Shown: piece after piece, positions 33,885 to 43,248 of the stretch | Position numbering within the stretch: position 1 is the stretch's first letter | Layout of the letters: each line of letters opens with the position of its first letter | DNA from: Pedobacter sp. HMWF019 | Lineage (GTDB): Bacteria > Bacteroidota > Bacteroidia > Sphingobacteriales > Sphingobacteriaceae | Assembly: GCF_003061025.1 (NCBI RefSeq) | Contig: NZ_QAIL01000136.1 | Location: 1-49,967 of the forward strand | Direction: 5' to 3' | Length of the DNA stretch: 49,967 nucleotides | Position numbers and translations under genes: made by a program | Notes under the pieces: generated by a model | Told to the model about the DNA's origin: nothing | The model's input: only the letters and a program-made list of their open reading frames with translations | The model's database searches: none

Positions 33885-35234
33885 TTAGAAACCACTGTTG
33901 TCTAAGGCAAATGTATTTTTTAGATCCTTCCATCGGCCTTTTGTAAAATCCGGAAACTGTTGCGGCATATTCCCTTCTGCAATTGATTTCTCGGAGAGCG
34001 GTGTGATGACACTCATTGTTAGTGAATCATAAACATCTATAGGCGTTTGCCGGCGTTGTTTAACCGATTCTACGAAGGCATTAAAAACGAACCAATCCAT
34101 CCCTCCATGTCCTGCTCCATCGGCCTGATGTTCGTACTTTTTCCAAAGGGGATGATCATACTTGTCGAGCCAGACCTTCGCTTTATCCCATTCGTCATAA
34201 CTGGCAGATTTTCCCTCCACATAAATCGCATCGGCAACATCCATCCACAGGCCCTGCGTTCCCTGCACCCGAAAACCCAGAGAATAAGGTCTTGGCAAAT
34301 GCGTATCATGGGTCAGTGTTACAGTTTCTCCATTTGCACAATTGAGCATTGTGGTGACCAGATCACCGTTCTTAAAATTGACTGACAAGTTTTTATTTCC
34401 CGGGGATACTTTCTCAATATATTGGTGCAAACCCCTGGATTTAGAGGCAAAAGAAACCAGATTGGTAAATTGATTACCTTTATTGATATCGATATATTGC
34501 ATGATGGGACCTACACCATGTGTGGGATAGATGTCTCCATTGCGATCTGCATTCCACTGCGTCCGCCATTGGGCTTCACCTACTGTATTGGGACCAAATT
34601 CTCCACCTTTACCGTCAAAATTCCTTCCATCGTTAAATAAAACGCCACGGAGATCGTGCTGGTATCCACCCTCGAGATGGATCAGTTCCCCGAAAACCTG
34701 GTTTCGCACCATATTCAATACAGCCAGTACATCACGCCGGTAACAAACGTTCTCCAGCGTCATATATGGGACTTTGGTTTCTTCATAGACTTTTAAAATT
34801 TCCCAATGGTCTTCTACGGTAATCCCAGCTATAACTTCACAGCCAACATATTTCCCAGCCCGCATGGCATCAATTGCCTGCTCCTTATGAAATTCCCAGG
34901 GTGTGGCAATGATCACCGCATCTATATCCTTACGTTCCAATAATTTCTTATAGGCATCAAGCCCTCCTGTATATTCGGCTGGCAATTTCTTTCCCGCCTT
35001 TACAAATTGCGCACGGCAATATTTTAAGGAGCTCTCCTGAATATCGCAGATAGCCGTTATTTCAACATCAGACCGAAGTAGCCCTTCTGTAATATGATTT
35101 CGGCCTCTTAAACCTACACCAATGTATCCCAGACGGATCTTGTCTTTTGCCCGGGCAAACAGCAAACTGGATGGCATTAAGGTTAGTCCTGCCAATCCGA
35201 CAACCCCATTGGCACAAAAATGTCTTCTATTCAT
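33885..35234 (-). CDS. GH109-like alpha-N-acetylgalactosaminidase (Gfo/Idh/MocA fold)
   Basis: NAD-dependent glycosidase of about 449 residues that would remove terminal alpha-GalNAc through an oxidation/elimination mechanism. Numbering from the upstream methionine at 35252: Tat-type signal (NRRHFCANG, 8-16), consistent with export of a folded NAD-loaded protein; Rossmann motif GYIGVGLRGR (42-51); CYRRDV with Y171; H245 in YPTHGVGP; and GHGGMD (381-386), all typical of GH109. The ATG at 35234 is preferred because it leaves four bases after the kinase gene. It is the last gene of PUL 3. A plain Gfo/Idh/MocA dehydrogenase is the alternative. Confidence 0.88.
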   Translation of the reverse strand: MNRRHFCANGVVGLAGLTLMPSSLLFARAKDKIRLGYIGVGLRGRNHITEGLLRSDVEITAICDIQESSLKYCRAQFVKAGKKLPAEYTGGLDAYKKLLERKDIDAVIIATPWEFHKEQAIDAMRAGKYVGCEVIAGITVEDHWEILKVYEETKVPYMTLENVCYRRDVLAVLNMVRNQVFGELIHLEGGYQHDLRGVLFNDGRNFDGKGGEFGPNTVGEAQWRTQWNADRNGDIYPTHGVGPIMQYIDINKGNQFTNLVSFASKSRGLHQYIEKVSPGNKNLSVNFKNGDLVTTMLNCANGETVTLTHDTHLPRPYSLGFRVQGTQGLWMDVADAIYVEGKSASYDEWDKAKVWLDKYDHPLWKKYEHQADGAGHGGMDWFVFNAFVESVKQRRQTPIDVYDSLTMSVITPLSEKSIAEGNMPQQFPDFTKGRWKDLKNTFALDNSGF

Positions 35235-35238
35235 AATC

Positions 35239-36369
35239 TTATAATTTAACAAACTGTTTTTTTCGTTTTTTTGCTTCAGACAGGATCCTCTCTTCCATAG
35301 TGGTACCCTGTGCTTCCAGCAATTTCAGCAACTGAAGCTGTGCCCGGGTGCGTTGCAAGTTATGCTCAGCAGAACTGATCTTATAGTATTTATCACCATT
35401 CAGATAATCGGTCAGAAACCTGACAGCCTGCATATAGGGCATTAAAAGCACACCCTTTATTAAAGACCGCAACTCCCATTCGTTTAAAAAGCTGGCAGCG
35501 GATTCCATGTAACCTTTGGTATAGGCATTAAACAGGTCCAGATTGAGCTGAATACGAGACAATTCTATTTCATCTTCAGGTGCAGTATTGACAATAGTAC
35601 GAATAGCATCCCCAAAGTCATAGGCTACATAACCAGCCATCACGGTATCCAGGTCAATGACACATTGAGCATTTCCATTCAAATCCAACAATACATTATT
35701 GAATTTGGTATCGTTATGGATAACCCGTCTGGGCAGTGTAAGTTGTTGTGCTACCTCCTGGAAAAAAGACATCGTTGCACTCCGTTTTTTTATGGTTTCC
35801 AGTTCCTGGGAAACAAGCTGGACACGGTCCAGAGGATCTTGCTGTATAGCCAGGCTCAATTGGCCCAGTCTTTTTTGGATGTTGTGAAAATCAGGGATCA
35901 CTTCATGCATGATGTCTGCTGAAAGATCAGAAAGCATAGCCTGGAATTTCCCAAAGGCCTTTCCTCCTTCATAAGCTTGTTTCTCTGTTTCCACAACATC
36001 ATAGCTTCGGGTGTCTTTTAAAAAGAGGCACATCCGCCAGTAAGCGCCATTGCTGTCTTCATAAAAGTAGGGTCCTGCTTTAGTGGCCACCAGCGTCATG
36101 ACTTCTTTCTGAGGATCTCCCTCACCCGATAAGTCCATTTTGCTCTTAAGATGAGCAATGACCCTGCACATGTTTTCTGTAAGACGGGGTACATCTGTAA
36201 ATATATCATTATTGATCTTTTGCAGTAAATAGTCGTACTCTATACCCGCCAGATTTTTTAAACGATAGGTATCGTTGATGTGCCCTGATCCATAAGGCTT
36301 AATTGTAGAAACATCCACATGACATCTGAATTTAGATGTGATTTCAAATAAGTTCTTAATTCTTCTCAA
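35239..36369 (-). CDS. N-acetylhexosamine 1-kinase-like phosphotransferase
   Basis: Cytoplasmic kinase of the aminoglycoside phosphotransferase (APH) fold, 376 residues, resembling NahK, which phosphorylates GlcNAc/GalNAc at C1. Visible motifs: substrate and nucleotide loop IKPYGSGHINDTYRL (23-37), Brenner motif VIHNDTKFNNVLLD (216-229, catalytic D220) and metal motif VIDLDTV (D239, D241) followed by YDFGDAIR. There is no ATG near the N-terminus: the frame opens after a TAA and TTG at 36369 is the only plausible start that keeps the nucleotide loop. Its product, HexNAc-1-phosphate, would feed nucleotide-sugar or catabolic routes. It is directly upstream of GH109. Confidence 0.8.
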   Translation of the reverse strand: MRRIKNLFEITSKFRCHVDVSTIKPYGSGHINDTYRLKNLAGIEYDYLLQKINNDIFTDVPRLTENMCRVIAHLKSKMDLSGEGDPQKEVMTLVATKAGPYFYEDSNGAYWRMCLFLKDTRSYDVVETEKQAYEGGKAFGKFQAMLSDLSADIMHEVIPDFHNIQKRLGQLSLAIQQDPLDRVQLVSQELETIKKRSATMSFFQEVAQQLTLPRRVIHNDTKFNNVLLDLNGNAQCVIDLDTVMAGYVAYDFGDAIRTIVNTAPEDEIELSRIQLNLDLFNAYTKGYMESAASFLNEWELRSLIKGVLLMPYMQAVRFLTDYLNGDKYYKISSAEHNLQRTRAQLQLLKLLEAQGTTMEERILSEAKKRKKQFVKL

Positions 36370-36397
36370 AATAAACAGTTAAGATTAATGGATAATT

Positions 36398-37957
36398 TTA
36401 ATAGGCTGATTCGTCTGCCCCAATATCGACACGGCCATTTCTCACCCTTGCTTCCTTATCGATATCGAATTCGCCCGGTTGTGCAATAAATGAAGGTAAG
36501 CCCGCATTAACACATAAGGAAGCACTGGTCAAATGAAGGTTTGGACTTGGTAAGACTGCAGAAACAAAGGAAGGGATGGTATATTTTGAATTGGCATCCT
36601 GAGCTGTTCCGGCTTTAAATGCTGCTAAAGAGCCATAAGTTGTGCCGTTAATTCCTCCCCAGTCAAAAGTAACCGTGGATGCAGAGCCCGAAAGGGAATA
36701 GTAATTGTTATAGTCAAATACCAGATTGGTTGAAGTATAACCCAAAGAAGCAACTACAACGATATTACTTGCCGATTGAATGATGTTGTTTTTTACAACG
36801 AGCTGGTCTGTGTTTTGAAGATGTATCTCTCCTCCCCAACCCGTTTTTGAGAAATTTTTAAATAGTGTATTGTTTGTGATGGTTGAATTAATGACCTTAC
36901 TGTTGGGAGCATTTGATCCCATAATGATCCCGGCTTCTACATTATTATAGATGAAATTGCTTCTGATGTTGATGCCATCCGTGTTGTTATTGTTGTTTTC
37001 ACAACCCGCACTAATACCTGTTGAATTCTCGTAGCAAGTATTCCCTTCAATATTGATCCATTTGCCTCCATCTACATAAATACCTGCGGAAGTAGCCACC
37101 GGAGAAACACAGCGATATACTTTGTTGTATTTCACATTTCCATTGCGCGCAAAATTAACGCTGGCAGTTGGGTTAGCCCAGGAATAGTGACCTGACAAAT
37201 CGATACCAATATTCTTGATATCGTGAACGATGTTGCTTTCTATTAAGAAGTTTTCAACATTACCGGTTAAGGTCATACCCTCGCTGTAGCCCGTGTTACA
37301 GTTATATATTTCATTACTACCAATGTATATATCCGCATAAGATGTTCCTGCTGATCCAACAACAACCATTGGATTGGCATTATCCGTGCTTGTTGGTATG
37401 GCGCTGGAATTGCTGGTCCAGCCTATATTATAAATTTTGCAATAGGTAAAATGAACATCACTGCCCGAACCTATCATATAAATCCCCTTAGCGTTACTTC
37501 TGATATTATTGGCGATATTAATATGATCGATCCTGATATGGCTTCTATTGGCTATACCAATCATCTCATTTTGGGCATTGTTGGTTGCATCAACTCCATC
37601 TAAGGTCACAACCCCATTGTTGTAATTTGTTAAAGTAATGGGTTCGGCGCTCGACGCTCCGGAATTTGGCCAGTAAATTCTTTCCTTATACGTACCTTCT
37701 GCTACATAAATAGTAGCACCGGCACCATCGGTGGTTTTCCATAAGGCGGCCTGGATGGTCTTGAGCGCTGTAGAGATAGAAGTCCCTGCATTTGCATCAT
37801 TTCCAGATGTACCATTAACATAATAGCTGGTGATTGCCAGGACGTTTAGCTTCGAACTTGCTTTTGCATTTTCGACAGACAGACCATTGATTTCATTTTG
37901 TTTGGAACAAGCGGTCATGATCACCGCAAATATTCCTAATAAGAGCACTTTTTTCAT
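36398..37957 (-). CDS. Right-handed parallel beta-helix lipoprotein
   Basis: Lipoprotein of 519 residues (lipobox VIMTAC-SKQ). After a DUF1565-like start (YYVNGTSGNDANAGTSISTA, then KTIQAALW) come repeated beta-helix rungs with Asn-rich turns (about 100-450), including NTCYENSTGI and SNFIYNNVEAGI, and a closing DIGADESAY motif typical of choice-of-anchor Q beta-helix proteins. Such folds occur in polysaccharide lyases, GH110-type alpha-galactosidases and binding proteins; I could not identify catalytic residues. In the operon between GH31 and the kinase it is probably a surface enzyme or binder for the PUL 3 glycan. Confidence 0.7.
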   Translation of the reverse strand: MKKVLLLGIFAVIMTACSKQNEINGLSVENAKASSKLNVLAITSYYVNGTSGNDANAGTSISTALKTIQAALWKTTDGAGATIYVAEGTYKERIYWPNSGASSAEPITLTNYNNGVVTLDGVDATNNAQNEMIGIANRSHIRIDHINIANNIRSNAKGIYMIGSGSDVHFTYCKIYNIGWTSNSSAIPTSTDNANPMVVVGSAGTSYADIYIGSNEIYNCNTGYSEGMTLTGNVENFLIESNIVHDIKNIGIDLSGHYSWANPTASVNFARNGNVKYNKVYRCVSPVATSAGIYVDGGKWINIEGNTCYENSTGISAGCENNNNNTDGINIRSNFIYNNVEAGIIMGSNAPNSKVINSTITNNTLFKNFSKTGWGGEIHLQNTDQLVVKNNIIQSASNIVVVASLGYTSTNLVFDYNNYYSLSGSASTVTFDWGGINGTTYGSLAAFKAGTAQDANSKYTIPSFVSAVLPSPNLHLTSASLCVNAGLPSFIAQPGEFDIDKEARVRNGRVDIGADESAY

Positions 37958-37971
37958 AAAATATAGTTTAA

Positions 37972-39585
37972 TTAATTCACATTTAATAGTTCAAATACTG
38001 GCAGTCTGTCCAGTGCTATTTCTGTTGTAAGGGTTACTGGTCCCTTTATCTTTTTACCCAGATCGCTTTTCCAGCTGCCTTTTGGCAGATAAATGGTTTT
38101 GGCCGGGTCGTTCGTTAGCATTGGGGCAACCAGGTATTTGCTGCCCAGCATAAACTGTCCTTTTACCTCAGCGAAGCCCTGGTTAGGGAACTCGTACTCC
38201 ATACTTCGGGCAATGGGTTCGCCGGTTGCAGCGGACTGTTTGGCCAATTGAAGAATATAAGGTGTGTATTTTGCTCGAATATCAACGGCCTTTTTGACAG
38301 CTGCCAGATTCTCTTTTGACAATACCCTCCATGGTGCTGCCGAAAATTGCATCATTGGCATCAGAGCGGAACACTGTGCCGAGCGTACCACCAGTTGTTC
38401 ATCCAGCTTATCTTTACCGATGAATGACCCATATTCTCCACCACCGATCATATCCGGGCAGCTGAACTGGTAACCCAGCAGGCCTGCAGTGGTGAGGTGT
38501 GGTATCAGCTTTTGCAAATCCTCCCAATTGTGCTTTTTATCACGCAGACGCTGTACTAAAGGCTCACCTCCCATTTTCCACATGGCCCGGTACTCGTTAA
38601 GTGGATAGTGTAAACCCATTTCGCCCCAAAGCCGGCTGTGTTCATTGGGACTTGCTTTTTTATATGAAACTGCATTGGGTGGATAAAAATCGGCATCCCC
38701 TGCATCAAATTTAAAGCCATCCAGATGATAGGTATTAACCATATGATCCAAACGGCCGCGAAACCATGCTTTGGCATCCGGGTTTGTAAGATCAAGCACA
38801 GCACTGTAGCCATTCCACCACGAGATCAAGGCGGGTTTCTCTGCCTTTTCCCAAGGCTTGCCTGCCTCTGCTTCGTTGTCAAACAGCAGGAACTTTTTAG
38901 CCAGCAGTTCTCTAAAAACTTCGGTATCAGGAGATACAAAGGGACTCATCCACAACATGACTTTAAAACCCAAATGGTGCAGTGTATCTACCATAGCCGC
39001 TGCATTACTAAACCGGTCTGATCTGAAATCAAACCTGCCATAATAATCTGCCCAGTTGTCGTCGATCATGATCACTCCGGGTGGAAAACCCTGGTCAATA
39101 ATTGCCCTGGCATAACTTAAAATGTCCTTTTGATTCTGGTTGTAAACCAGCTCTATCCAGGTATTGTATTGTGGCCTGCTCAGTAATAAGGTGTCGGGCA
39201 ATTTGTTTTTTGACGGAAAGAAACGCTTTGAGGCGTTGCTAAAAGCCTCACGCAGATTTTTCCCTGCCGAGTCAATGATGAGTATGGACTTCGGATGGCT
39301 GATGGTTAGTATATTTTTATCAAAAGTGAACTTATAGGGTTCCTCACTCCAGATGAACCTGCCCTTGGTAGATACCAATAGTGGTGCAGCCTGGTTACCG
39401 CGGGTATCGCCATACATATCCAGACTGTAACCATCTTTAAAAGGCATCAGATGAGCATCATTTACAGCACCTCCATACCATTTTTCGCCCTCTTTAATAG
39501 GAACAACGGTTTGTGCAAAAAGTCTTGTATCTGGAAGACCCGCCATCATAAGTAAAAATAAGCCTGTTACAAAGATCTTAATCAT
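37972..39585 (-). CDS. GH31 family alpha-glycosidase
   Basis: Secreted enzyme of 537 residues (signal peptide 1-25, LFAQ). GH31 hallmarks: MIDDNWADYYGRFDF (173-187), nucleophile D294 in GFKFDAGD and acid/base D378 in CPDMIGGG. The FKFDAG and PDMIGG motifs are those I associate with the MYORG/PsGal31A branch, which acts on alpha-galactosides and includes a characterised Pedobacter enzyme, rather than classical alpha-glucosidases. The protein is short for GH31 and lacks the long C-terminal beta-domains. Alpha-galactosidase is the favoured activity, with low certainty; GH31 alpha-GalNAcase is an alternative. Confidence 0.85.
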   Translation of the reverse strand: MIKIFVTGLFLLMMAGLPDTRLFAQTVVPIKEGEKWYGGAVNDAHLMPFKDGYSLDMYGDTRGNQAAPLLVSTKGRFIWSEEPYKFTFDKNILTISHPKSILIIDSAGKNLREAFSNASKRFFPSKNKLPDTLLLSRPQYNTWIELVYNQNQKDILSYARAIIDQGFPPGVIMIDDNWADYYGRFDFRSDRFSNAAAMVDTLHHLGFKVMLWMSPFVSPDTEVFRELLAKKFLLFDNEAEAGKPWEKAEKPALISWWNGYSAVLDLTNPDAKAWFRGRLDHMVNTYHLDGFKFDAGDADFYPPNAVSYKKASPNEHSRLWGEMGLHYPLNEYRAMWKMGGEPLVQRLRDKKHNWEDLQKLIPHLTTAGLLGYQFSCPDMIGGGEYGSFIGKDKLDEQLVVRSAQCSALMPMMQFSAAPWRVLSKENLAAVKKAVDIRAKYTPYILQLAKQSAATGEPIARSMEYEFPNQGFAEVKGQFMLGSKYLVAPMLTNDPAKTIYLPKGSWKSDLGKKIKGPVTLTTEIALDRLPVFELLNVN

Positions 39586-39597
39586 ATACTTGGTTTT

Positions 39598-41148
39598 TTA
39601 TTGAACTTTCAGAATATGATTTAACTTATTATAACCTGTTGTTGCTTCCCAGACACCATTATTCGCTAAACGGATGCTAAACTCCGGCTTTGTTGCAATA
39701 CTGGCATAGGCATCGGGCAGACTCAGGAGCATTTCATAATCGCCGGCAGGGAAATCGGCAGGAATTTTAATACTTTCTGTTACTTTGTTATCTCCACTAT
39801 ACCATTTCCTAACATCAGCAGCCATGTCAAATGATTTTATTTCGTTTGTTTTGGTGTTTCGCAATAGTAATTTCGCCGGGCGTTTATTATAGGGGGATGC
39901 ATAGCCCGCATTTTTGATGTTCAAGACAAAGTTCAAACTGGTGCCTTTTACCAGATTGTCTGGCAACTGTGCACTTTGTAATACAAAACGATAACCCAGG
40001 TTGCGCTTAATATGATCCATACAACCACCATCTTGCCAGTCGTTATTAACGTCTGTATTGTAATGCGCATTAATAAAGCTGTAATGCAGGGCTGCAAACT
40101 CTGCCTGGATTTTTCCGGCGGGTTCGCAGTCGTTGGCCGGGCTATAGTCGTCGGAGCAGGTTTCGCCACCTACAACGACAAACTTGCTGTCTGCTTTGGA
40201 ATAATCTTTTAAGGTGTTTAATACCGTACCGTCAGAGGTACGCGGGCTTGAACTGTTGCCATAATCTTCATAAGTACCAAAATCATTAGCGCTGGCCATG
40301 AAACAATCGTTGTGGTAGCCTAAGCGGGCAATATCAGTTCCGTTAAATGCGCCGCTTTCTGTTAATGGAGGAGAACTAAGGGGCGAATTAATGCCATAGA
40401 GATAGCGCTGTTTCAATTGTGGATACCGCAGCTGGATCATCCGGTCGGCAGGTACAGCGTCGAGCATTGCTTTGATCACTTCTATCCGGTCTTTCCAGTT
40501 GTTGTCTGTCAGTTTGTTGTCCTGACCACCGTTGTTCGATGCATCGCCAAAAAAATCGCTGTAGTATTGCTCTCCCCAGGTACCTATAAAACCCAATTGT
40601 ATACAGGCAATGACGTCGGCATTGTCGTGCAGAACAGGTTTCAGCTGTGTAATATGGTTAAGGATAATCGCTTTTGGTGCATCACCATATAAGGGGCAAA
40701 TAAAACCTTCGGGGCAATTACCCGGCTTTGCAGTTGCCGTGTAGACAAAACGGGGGATCAGTTTAACCCCTGCCGCACGTGCGGCATCGAAATCCTTTTT
40801 TATATTGGTCAGGAATGATGCTGATATGGCTTTATTCGCCACATCATCCAAAATATAATACCTGAAAACGAGGGTACTTAACACTTTGTAGTTTGCCGTT
40901 TCGATAGATTGTGGTGAGCGGTAGCTTTTCAGCTCTGCCTCAGTCAGTACCGTGTAATTACTGGAATGTACTTCAGAATAGCGGTAAAAGCCACGCTCCG
41001 GGTTAGGAAAATCCTCATTACTTTCGATGTAAGTAACATTTACCTTTTCCACTTTAACCAGTTCATCTTCCTTATTTTTGCACGAGATGAACAGCAGGAC
41101 TGCGATGAGGCAAATACTGCATGCATAGACTATATATTTTCTTATCAT
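39598..41148 (-). CDS. DUF4874/DUF4832 lipoprotein, possible uncharacterised glycoside hydrolase
   Basis: Lipoprotein of 516 residues (lipobox LLFISC-KNK, C23). The N-terminal DUF4874 region (about 48-200) starts with PNPERGFYRYSE, and DUF4832 follows (about 215-400); a beta-sandwich ends the protein (400-510). The pattern looks like a TIM barrel of a retaining glycosidase: E193 in GFIGTWGEQYY after strand 4 and E329 in FVVVGGETC after a late strand are candidate acid/base and nucleophile. To my knowledge the domains have no assigned reaction, so function is open. It sits between the NagX-like gene and GH31 in the PUL 3 operon. Confidence 0.7.
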   Translation of the reverse strand: MIRKYIVYACSICLIAVLLFISCKNKEDELVKVEKVNVTYIESNEDFPNPERGFYRYSEVHSSNYTVLTEAELKSYRSPQSIETANYKVLSTLVFRYYILDDVANKAISASFLTNIKKDFDAARAAGVKLIPRFVYTATAKPGNCPEGFICPLYGDAPKAIILNHITQLKPVLHDNADVIACIQLGFIGTWGEQYYSDFFGDASNNGGQDNKLTDNNWKDRIEVIKAMLDAVPADRMIQLRYPQLKQRYLYGINSPLSSPPLTESGAFNGTDIARLGYHNDCFMASANDFGTYEDYGNSSSPRTSDGTVLNTLKDYSKADSKFVVVGGETCSDDYSPANDCEPAGKIQAEFAALHYSFINAHYNTDVNNDWQDGGCMDHIKRNLGYRFVLQSAQLPDNLVKGTSLNFVLNIKNAGYASPYNKRPAKLLLRNTKTNEIKSFDMAADVRKWYSGDNKVTESIKIPADFPAGDYEMLLSLPDAYASIATKPEFSIRLANNGVWEATTGYNKLNHILKVQ

Positions 41149-41171
41149 GATGGTATTTTATCAGGTTTAGT

Positions 41172-42296
41172 TTATAGTTTAAAAAAGATGTTCCGCTTAT
41201 ACAGCCAGTAACACAGGCCCCATTCCACAATTAATGCTGCGAGGGCCGATGCCACTGCAGCTATATTGACCGGCACATTTAGGAACAGGTGTAACATATC
41301 ACCCGTAAAAATGGCGACTTTGGCATTCAGCCATTGCACCCCAACCGTTTCAAAGAACAGGTAAATAAATATGGCGTTCATCCCAACTACGGTAAAGATC
41401 CAGGCATATTTGGTCTTACGCTTTACATCAACCAACCAATACACAGCGGCCAGGATCAGCAAGACCCAGCCCACAGAGGCAAATGTGAACGAGCTTGTAC
41501 TGATGCGTTTGATGATTGGGGTAATGCCCGACAGGTCAAGGCCAAAACCGATGACCAGACCAAGCAAGCCTGCCAGGACTAAAATCTTGATTTTGTAAGC
41601 ACTTGTTTTACCAGAGATCAGTAGCTTACCGGCCAGCACGCCCCAAATGGTATGCGCTGCTGTAGGGATGCAATTGATGGCCACCCAGCCGTCGCTGTTT
41701 ATTTTGCCCATGAGCAAGGTATCGACATATGCACCAAAATTTTTTCCTTCTGTAAAGGGCTGATTGAAACCTGGTATCTCTACAGTACGGTACAAAATTT
41801 CGGTTAACAATAGCAAACCAATACTCAAGGCAAATTGCCAGGCATAGGACTTGTCGATGATCAAATAAGCAACCATAGTGGTGAATGCCAGCTGCGTCAG
41901 CACATTCCAAAGTTCCCAAACAGGTTTGCCGGCATAAAAACAATGCAATGCCACTCCACAGATGAAAAGTTTCAGGCTGCGAATAAGAACATGTTTAAGG
42001 TTATCACCCCAGCTTTGGCCCTTGGCCATTTTACGATGGTAAGAAATATACATCGCAGCACCAGCCATGAACATGAACGCGGGCTGGACCAAGTCCCAAA
42101 ATCGCAGTCCGTGCCAGGGATGATGAAAGAACTGAGTGATCAAACCACCCGTAGTATGGACAGAATCTACATGCTTTATGGCTTCGTAAAGCATGCAACT
42201 TTCCCCACAAAGCAGTATCATGATCATACCGCGCATAACATCTAAGGACACTAAACGTCCATTAGCCAACGGATCAGCAGTTAAAATATTTGCCAT
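41172..42296 (-). CDS. DUF5009/NagX-like membrane protein (HGSNAT-related acyltransferase family)
   Basis: Inner-membrane protein of 374 residues with about 10-11 helices. The N-terminal RLVSLDVMRGMIMILL segment (14-29) and the HHPWHGLRFWDL segment (58-69) are typical of the family that contains NagX of GlcNAc-utilisation operons and lysosomal heparan-alpha-glucosaminide N-acetyltransferase, whose acetyl-carrying histidine lies in an equivalent HxxWxGL context (H58 or H59 here). It may acetylate free amino sugars across the membrane or transport them; neither is proven for bacteria. Its presence in PUL 3 supports an amino-sugar substrate. Confidence 0.75.
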   Translation of the reverse strand: MANILTADPLANGRLVSLDVMRGMIMILLCGESCMLYEAIKHVDSVHTTGGLITQFFHHPWHGLRFWDLVQPAFMFMAGAAMYISYHRKMAKGQSWGDNLKHVLIRSLKLFICGVALHCFYAGKPVWELWNVLTQLAFTTMVAYLIIDKSYAWQFALSIGLLLLTEILYRTVEIPGFNQPFTEGKNFGAYVDTLLMGKINSDGWVAINCIPTAAHTIWGVLAGKLLISGKTSAYKIKILVLAGLLGLVIGFGLDLSGITPIIKRISTSSFTFASVGWVLLILAAVYWLVDVKRKTKYAWIFTVVGMNAIFIYLFFETVGVQWLNAKVAIFTGDMLHLFLNVPVNIAAVASALAALIVEWGLCYWLYKRNIFFKL

Positions 42297-42351
42297 AAGT
42301 TACCAGGATATATGTTTTATTTACAGTTTAAAACAGGTTAGGGTATAAAAA

Positions 42352-43218
42352 CTATTCGCTCATATCTAAAAAGAAACTCGAGGTTCCGTCGTCCGGGGCA
42401 CTACCTAGAGTGACTGACCAGTCATTTTTTATAGCCTGTAAACCGATCCGCAGTCCCGAACCCGATAAGCCTTTAAGTTTACCGCGTGCCAAACGCATTT
42501 CAAATTTCACAAGGCCTCCCTCTTCTTTCACGGTACCCAGGGTATAGGCCTCGGCTATGGATTGTTGAGCAAATGAAAAAGCATTCTGGTTGGTACTGTT
42601 GTGGTAAAAAACGTCTAAACTCGCTGTGAGCAGCTGACCCTCCAGCAAAATATCATAACCACCATCGGTGAACGTGCCTGTCAACAAGCCGGTAGCCGGG
42701 TTGTTGTCTGAATCTATGTACATGTCAAAAATCACTGCATCTGCTTTTTTGCCGGTCATTTCAGCATACAGATATACATAATTGCCATCGTAATCCAGTT
42801 TCACCATATTAAAAACGCCCTTCTTTGTTCCTAGGGGAATCACATTTTGGGTTACCGTAGCCCAGTCATCGAAGGAGTTGTCATTGATTTTTACAGGTGA
42901 TGTTTTAGCGATTCGCAATACGGTCGATGCTTCTGCACTTTGTCCGTTTACTGAGGCCACCAGGGTTGGCACGTATTTGCCCTTGCCTGGATAAACGTGT
43001 GTCGGGTTGGCCTCGGTGGAGGTTTTACCATCTCCAAAATCCCATTTGTAATTGGCTACGCCCGCAGTTTTTACGGTAAAGGTTGCGCTGGCACCATCAA
43101 CGACAACTTCATATAGTAAATCGGTTTTTATCTCGGTTTTATCTTTTTTACAGGAGCTGAATATTGAGCTTGCCATAGCGATCAACGGCAAGAGCAGATA
43201 AGCTTTTAAATTTTTCAT
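42352..43218 (-). CDS. PKD-domain lipoprotein, SusE/F-like surface glycan-binding protein
   Basis: Lipoprotein of 288 residues (SIFSSC-KKDK). A PKD domain covers about 38-108, with its signature YKWDFGDGKTSTEANPTHVY. A second beta-domain (about 110-288: DDWATVTQNVI..., FDMYIDSDNNPATGL, then GLRIGLQAI) resembles DOMON/CBM9-type carbohydrate-binding folds. The position directly downstream of susD is that of SusE/SusF-like surface glycan-binding proteins. No catalytic motif was seen. Confidence 0.75.
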   Translation of the reverse strand: MKNLKAYLLLPLIAMASSIFSSCKKDKTEIKTDLLYEVVVDGASATFTVKTAGVANYKWDFGDGKTSTEANPTHVYPGKGKYVPTLVASVNGQSAEASTVLRIAKTSPVKINDNSFDDWATVTQNVIPLGTKKGVFNMVKLDYDGNYVYLYAEMTGKKADAVIFDMYIDSDNNPATGLLTGTFTDGGYDILLEGQLLTASLDVFYHNSTNQNAFSFAQQSIAEAYTLGTVKEEGGLVKFEMRLARGKLKGLSGSGLRIGLQAIKNDWSVTLGSAPDDGTSSFFLDMSE

Positions 43219-43248
43219 AATTTTACATATTACAATGTGATCATTAAA

